DNA of 9,403 nt from an uncultured Bacilli bacterium (GTDB lineage Bacteria; Bacillota_I; Bacilli_A; RF39; UBA660). How positions within the stretch are numbered: position 1 is the first letter of the stretch; each line of letters begins with the position of its first letter. A program made the translations under genes and the position numbers. Positions 6,337-9,403 of this stretch are shown in pieces. The stretch is taken from NCBI GenBank assembly GCA_944351315.1, contig CALVPL010000094.1, forward strand, positions 1-9,403. The letters run 5' to 3'. Below the pieces are notes generated by a model, which was not told where the DNA came from, ran no database searches, and worked only from the letters and a program-made list of their open reading frames with translations.

Positions 6337-6516
6337 TCATTCTTTTTCACTATAAACCACCATGGCTGAAAAGCAATAGATCTGATCTTCGCCTTGGACT
6401 GCTATAGCGACTTGAAACTGTATGTCTATTATATCACTACTTGTTCCACTTAGAAAAGCATTTATTTTTTGTTCTAATTCTTTCTCGGTGTTCTCATCGA
6501 AGCATTTTACCTTCAT
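6337..6516 (-). CDS. Cse60-family small protein
   Basis: 59 residues, from ATG 6514-6516 to TGA 6337-6339, with AAAGGGA upstream at about the right spacing. The protein begins MKVKCFDENTEKELEQKINA, then DIIDIQFQVAIAV (28-40) and ends EDQIYCFSAMVVYSEKE. This follows the pattern of the Cse60 family: N-terminal VKVFD strand, a short helix, an IIDIxF strand and a C-terminal CFSAMIIY strand. In B. subtilis cse60 is a sigma-E-dependent sporulation gene of unknown function; homologues also occur outside spore formers, so this does not prove sporulation. It lies 10 bases before the chosen flippase start and overlaps the alternative GTG start, so the two are almost surely co-transcribed. Confidence 0.82.
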   Translation of the reverse strand: MKVKCFDENTEKELEQKINAFLSGTSSDIIDIQFQVAIAVQGEDQIYCFSAMVVYSEKE

Positions 6517-6528
6517 AAAACCATTCCC

Positions 6529-6546
6529 TTTACTATATTTAGTAAA
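6529..6546. promoter_or_regulatory. 18-bp inverted repeat between divergent genes, possible operator
   Basis: TTTACTA (6529-6535) and TAGTAAA (6540-6546) are perfect inverted arms around four bases. The repeat sits upstream of the Cse60-flippase pair, just before its ribosome binding site, and about 20 bases from the -35 box of the divergent gene. There is no T run, so it is not a terminator. Binding of a dimeric regulator is inference. Confidence 0.4.
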
Positions 6547-6566
6547 TCAAATTTTTTGAAAAGAAT

Positions 6567-6595
6567 TTGTCGAATTTTGGAAAAAATGTTATAAT
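6567..6595 (+). promoter_or_regulatory. promoter of the InlB-repeat gene
   Basis: TTGTCG (6567-6572) and a perfect TATAAT (6590-6595) are 17 bases apart. The expected transcript start, about 6602, lies only some 10 bases before the favoured start codon, giving a very short leader. Confidence 0.7.
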
Positions 6596-6611
6596 TTTTA
6601 TGGTGAAAAAG

Positions 6612-6914
6612 ATGAAATCAAATATCTGTTTTGTAGTTGTAACTGTGCTTCTTATCATTCTCTTTATAGTTGTTTATTTTAAATTCAATGTTTATGAAGT
6701 TACTTTTGTTGTCGATAACGAAATTTATGAAACGGTAGAACTTAGAAAAGATACTACTTTAAAGGAAGTTCCGGTACCTACCAAGGATGGATATGCATTT
6801 ATTGGTTGGTATGATCATGATGGAAATGTTTATGAAAAAGGAAATAAAATTACCGAAGATATTGTTTATTACGCCCGATGGGCTACAATTGTTACCGATG
6901 AAAATGAAAACTGA
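6612..6914 (+). CDS. membrane-anchored protein with one InlB B-repeat (Flg_new-type) domain
   Basis: 100 residues from the ATG at 6612-6614. Residues 5-23 form one membrane helix after a short basic start. Residues 28-90 match the InlB B-repeat/Listeria-Bacteroides repeat pattern: YEVTFVVDN strand, P-x-P-x-x-x-GY (54-61), FIGWYD (63-68), then a closing IVYYARW (84-90). This beta-grasp-like repeat is normally found in several copies in large secreted or surface proteins; here there is one copy on a short anchor, probably facing outward. GGTG lies 6 bases before the ATG. An ATG at 6600 and a GTG at 6603 are in frame, and a TTG at 6567 is part of the promoter, so the start is uncertain by a few residues. 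Function unknown. Confidence 0.8.
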   Translation: MKSNICFVVVTVLLIILFIVVYFKFNVYEVTFVVDNEIYETVELRKDTTLKEVPVPTKDGYAFIGWYDHDGNVYEKGNKITEDIVYYARWATIVTDENEN

Positions 6915-6933
6915 GCTTTTTCAATGAGCTCAG
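6911..6933. terminator. bidirectional terminator between the InlB-repeat gene and leuS
   Basis: CTGAGCT (6911-6917) pairs with AGCTCAG (6927-6933) around a 9-base loop. TTTTT follows at 6935-6939 on plus, and four Ts follow on minus. It overlaps the stop of the plus gene and ends just before the leuS stop (6938-6940). Confidence 0.75.
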
Positions 6934-6937
6934 CTTT

Positions 6938-9349
6938 TTATTTTACTAAAATACTTACTATTTTATTTGGAACATAAATAAATTTGCTAATTTCTTTTCC
7001 TTCAAGATATTTTTTTACTTTCTCTTGATTTAATACTTTTTCTTTTACAGAATTTTCATTCTCTTCTTTTGTTACTTCTATTTCATCACGAAGTTTGCCA
7101 TTAATTTGAATGCCAATTACTTTCATTTCATCTACGATAAAAGCTTCATCATAAACTGGCCATGAGCTTTTGCAAAGTTGTTCTCCTAAAGCATATTTTT
7201 CATTTAATTCTTCGGTGATGTGTGGAGCGATCGGATTTAATAACTCTAATAATAGACGATAGTCTTCTTTTGAGATTCCTTCTTCATATTTTTCGTATTC
7301 GTTTAACATAATCATTAAAGCGGCTACAGCTGTATTATATTTAAGAGAACTTAAGTCTTCAGTAACTTTTTTAATGGTTTTGTTAGCTAAAACTTTATTT
7401 GTATAGCCTGATTTTTGATTTATTTTGTCGCCAATTTTTAGAATGCGGTCTAAAAATCTTTTACAGCCTTTTAATGAATCGGTACTCCATGAAGCATCAG
7501 ATTGATAATCACCAATAAACATTTCATAAACTCTTAACGTATCGGCTCCATATTCTTTTACAATATCATCTGGATTGATTACATTGCCTTTTGATTTGCT
7601 CATTTTTTCATTGTTTGATCCTAGAATCATTCCATGACTTACTCGAACGTCAATCATTTCTTTCGTTGGAACTAAGCCAATGTTGTATAAAAATTGAACC
7701 CAGAATCTCGCATAAAGTAAATGTCTTGCTGTATGTTCCATTCCTCCATCATACCAATTTACTTTTTGCCAATATTTCATAGCATCCATACTTGCAAATT
7801 CTTTGTCGTTATGTGGATCCATATATCTTATGAAATACCAGCTTGATCCAGCCCAGTTTGGCATTGTATCTGTTTCTCTTTTTGCTGGTGCTCCACATTT
7901 TGGACAAGTTGTATTTACCCAATCTGTAATCTTAGCAAGTGGACTTTCTCCATTATCGGTTGGTTCATATTCAGCTACATCTGGAAGTAATAATGGCAAA
8001 TCTTTTTCATCCATTGGTACCCAGCCACAGTGTTCACAGTAAATCATTGGGATTGGTTCTCCCCAGAATCTTTGACGTGAGAAAATCCAATCACGCATTT
8101 TGTAATTATTTACCCTGCGAGCAATTCCTTGATCAACAAGTTTTTGCGTAATTTTTTCTTTTGCTTCAGAAACTGTTAAACCTGTAAATTCTTCACTATT
8201 TATTAAAGTACATTCTTTAGTTAAATAATCTTGTTTTTCGAAAGCATGATCTTTTATATTTCCACCACTTATTACTTCAATCATTTCAAGGTTGTGAGCT
8301 TTCGCATATTCATAGTCTCGCTCGTCATGAGCTGGAACGGCCATGACTGCTCCAGTTCCATAATCACCTAAAACAAAATCGCCTAAGAAAATTGGAACTT
8401 CTTTTCCGTTTACTGGATTGATTGCTTTTATTCCTTGTAAAATTACTCCTGTTTTATCTTTATTTAAATCGGTTCTTGCTAAAGCCGATTTTTTAGCGGT
8501 TTCTTCAATATATTTTTCTACTTCTTCTTTATTTTCTACTCGAGGCATTAATTCTTTAATTAATTTGCCATCTGGCGCAATTACAAAAAATGTTATTCCA
8601 TAAACCGTTTCAATACAAGTTGTAAAAATTGAAAATTGGCCACCGCCGACGATTTGAACGTCCATCTCTACACCTGTTGATTTACCAATCCAATTGATTT
8701 GACCAAGTTTTACTTTTTCGGCGAAATGGGTATCCTCTAAACCTTGTAATAAATCTTCGGCATAACTAGCCATTTTTAGCATCCATTGGGATTTTTCTCG
8801 TTGTTCTACTTCGGTTCCGCATCTTTCGCATACGCCTCCAGCAGCATCTTCATTGGATAATACGGTTTTACATTTTGGACACCAATTTACTGGCATGGTT
8901 GCTTTATAAGCCATTCCATGTTTATAAAATTGTAAGAATTGCCATTGAGTCCATTTGTAATATTCTGGATCGGTTGTAGAAAATTCACGACTCCAATCAA
9001 ATGAGAATCCTAGATTTTGCATTTGACTTTTAAACGTTTTGATATTTTCCTTTACGGCATCTTTTGGATGAATATGGTTTTTAATCGCGTATTGTTCTGC
9101 TGGAGCTCCAAACGCATCCCAACCCATTGGAAATAACACATTGTATCCTTGCATTCTTTTCATTCTCGCCATCGCATCTACAGCTGTATAGCTTCTTACG
9201 TGTCCCACATGAAGACCAGTTCCACTTGGATAAGGAAATTCTACTAAAATGTAATAAGGCTTTTTTGTAGTATCGCCATTTTTTGCTTGGAAAACTTTTT
9301 CTTCTTCCCATATTTTATGCCATTTTTTTTCTATTTCTAATGTATTCAT
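6938..9349 (-). CDS. leuS: leucyl-tRNA synthetase
   Basis: Class I aminoacyl-tRNA synthetase that charges tRNA-Leu with leucine; cytoplasmic. 803 residues, equal to the B. subtilis enzyme (804). The HIGH motif is HVGH (47-50) in PYPSGTGLHVGH; the ATP-binding KMSKS is at 582-586. Two Cys-rich zinc-type knuckles are seen: CPKC/CERC (157-160, 174-177) and CEHC...CPKC before the ETDTMPNWAGSSWYF region. The CP1 editing domain is present (about 222-400), with GTGAVMAVPAHDERD (331-345) including the conserved Asp345. The threonine-rich loop of the same domain reads FTTCIETVYG (242-251), whereas the usual bacterial form is FTTRPDTLFG. The C-terminal anticodon-binding and tail domains are complete. 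GAGGAG (9356-9361) is 6 bases before the ATG. No T-box leader is visible in the 54 bases left upstream. Confidence 0.97.
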   Translation of the reverse strand: MNTLEIEKKWHKIWEEEKVFQAKNGDTTKKPYYILVEFPYPSGTGLHVGHVRSYTAVDAMARMKRMQGYNVLFPMGWDAFGAPAEQYAIKNHIHPKDAVKENIKTFKSQMQNLGFSFDWSREFSTTDPEYYKWTQWQFLQFYKHGMAYKATMPVNWCPKCKTVLSNEDAAGGVCERCGTEVEQREKSQWMLKMASYAEDLLQGLEDTHFAEKVKLGQINWIGKSTGVEMDVQIVGGGQFSIFTTCIETVYGITFFVIAPDGKLIKELMPRVENKEEVEKYIEETAKKSALARTDLNKDKTGVILQGIKAINPVNGKEVPIFLGDFVLGDYGTGAVMAVPAHDERDYEYAKAHNLEMIEVISGGNIKDHAFEKQDYLTKECTLINSEEFTGLTVSEAKEKITQKLVDQGIARRVNNYKMRDWIFSRQRFWGEPIPMIYCEHCGWVPMDEKDLPLLLPDVAEYEPTDNGESPLAKITDWVNTTCPKCGAPAKRETDTMPNWAGSSWYFIRYMDPHNDKEFASMDAMKYWQKVNWYDGGMEHTARHLLYARFWVQFLYNIGLVPTKEMIDVRVSHGMILGSNNEKMSKSKGNVINPDDIVKEYGADTLRVYEMFIGDYQSDASWSTDSLKGCKRFLDRILKIGDKINQKSGYTNKVLANKTIKKVTEDLSSLKYNTAVAALMIMLNEYEKYEEGISKEDYRLLLELLNPIAPHITEELNEKYALGEQLCKSSWPVYDEAFIVDEMKVIGIQINGKLRDEIEVTKEENENSVKEKVLNQEKVKKYLEGKEISKFIYVPNKIVSILVK

Positions 9350-9403
9350 TTTACTCTCCTCTTTCTTTGATAACCTTTTTTTACTAAATGTCTTCCATAT
9401 ATT

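Noticed and set aside
7591..8603. Plus-strand frames inside leuS
   Set aside because: They lie opposite an intact, clearly recognised leuS and show no domain pattern.
9350..9403. T-box leader upstream of leuS
   Set aside because: Common for leuS in Firmicutes, but the 54 bases present hold only the RBS, with no T-box sequence or terminator hairpin; the region further upstream is outside the window.
1..9403. CRISPR arrays, tRNA or rRNA genes
   Set aside because: No regularly spaced repeats and no tRNA or rRNA sequence were seen in the spaces between genes.

Overview
The window is AT-rich (roughly 30% GC by eye). It has GGAGG-type ribosome binding sites, tightly packed gene clusters and Bacillus-type gene families (YtxG/YtxH, YtgP-like flippase, Cse60, TrmB, LeuS). 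This points to a low-GC Firmicute of the Bacilli/Erysipelotrichia/RF39 (Mycoplasmatota-adjacent) type. The lineage is an inference from gene content, not a marker-gene result.

Layout. Positions 1-688 hold the first 229 codons of an IS4-type DDE transposase on the minus strand, cut by the window edge, with a hairpin-forming leader (689-757) and a bidirectional terminator-like hairpin (770-807). Positions 911-1155 hold a small Pro/Tyr-rich protein with its own terminator. Positions 1216-3527 form a minus-strand unit with a good promoter (TTTACA-17-TATACT at 3552-3580): lipoprotein, a 280-residue disordered protein with a SepF-like N-terminal helix, a DUF948/YtxG-like membrane protein and YtxH, closed by a strong terminator. 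trmB lies directly upstream. Divergent from trmB on the plus strand is a 113-residue Asn/Met/Pro-rich protein with a C-terminal coiled coil. It converges, through a shared bidirectional terminator, on a minus-strand pair: a small Cse60-family gene (6337-6516, easily missed) followed by a YtgP/MurJ-type flippase. Divergent from that pair is a plus-strand gene for a membrane-anchored protein with a single InlB B-repeat (Flg_new-type) domain. It converges on leuS, which fills the rest of the window.

How it fits together. Core functions are tRNA m7G46 methylation (TrmB), leucyl-tRNA charging (LeuS) and probably lipid II flipping (YtgP-like). In Bacillus subtilis trmB and ytxG-ytxH lie in the same chromosomal neighbourhood (from memory), so the trmB to ytxH stretch here looks like a remodelled version of it, with a lipoprotein and a SepF-helix protein placed before the YtxG/YtxH pair. 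Together these four would put one protein on the outer membrane face, one amphipathic-helix protein on the inner face and two single-pass membrane proteins in the same operon: a candidate envelope module of unknown job. Other points for a second look are an altered threonine-rich loop in the LeuS editing domain, the transposon leader hairpin that overlaps the ribosome binding site, and a glycine-zipper motif shared by YtxH and its small Pro/Tyr-rich neighbour.
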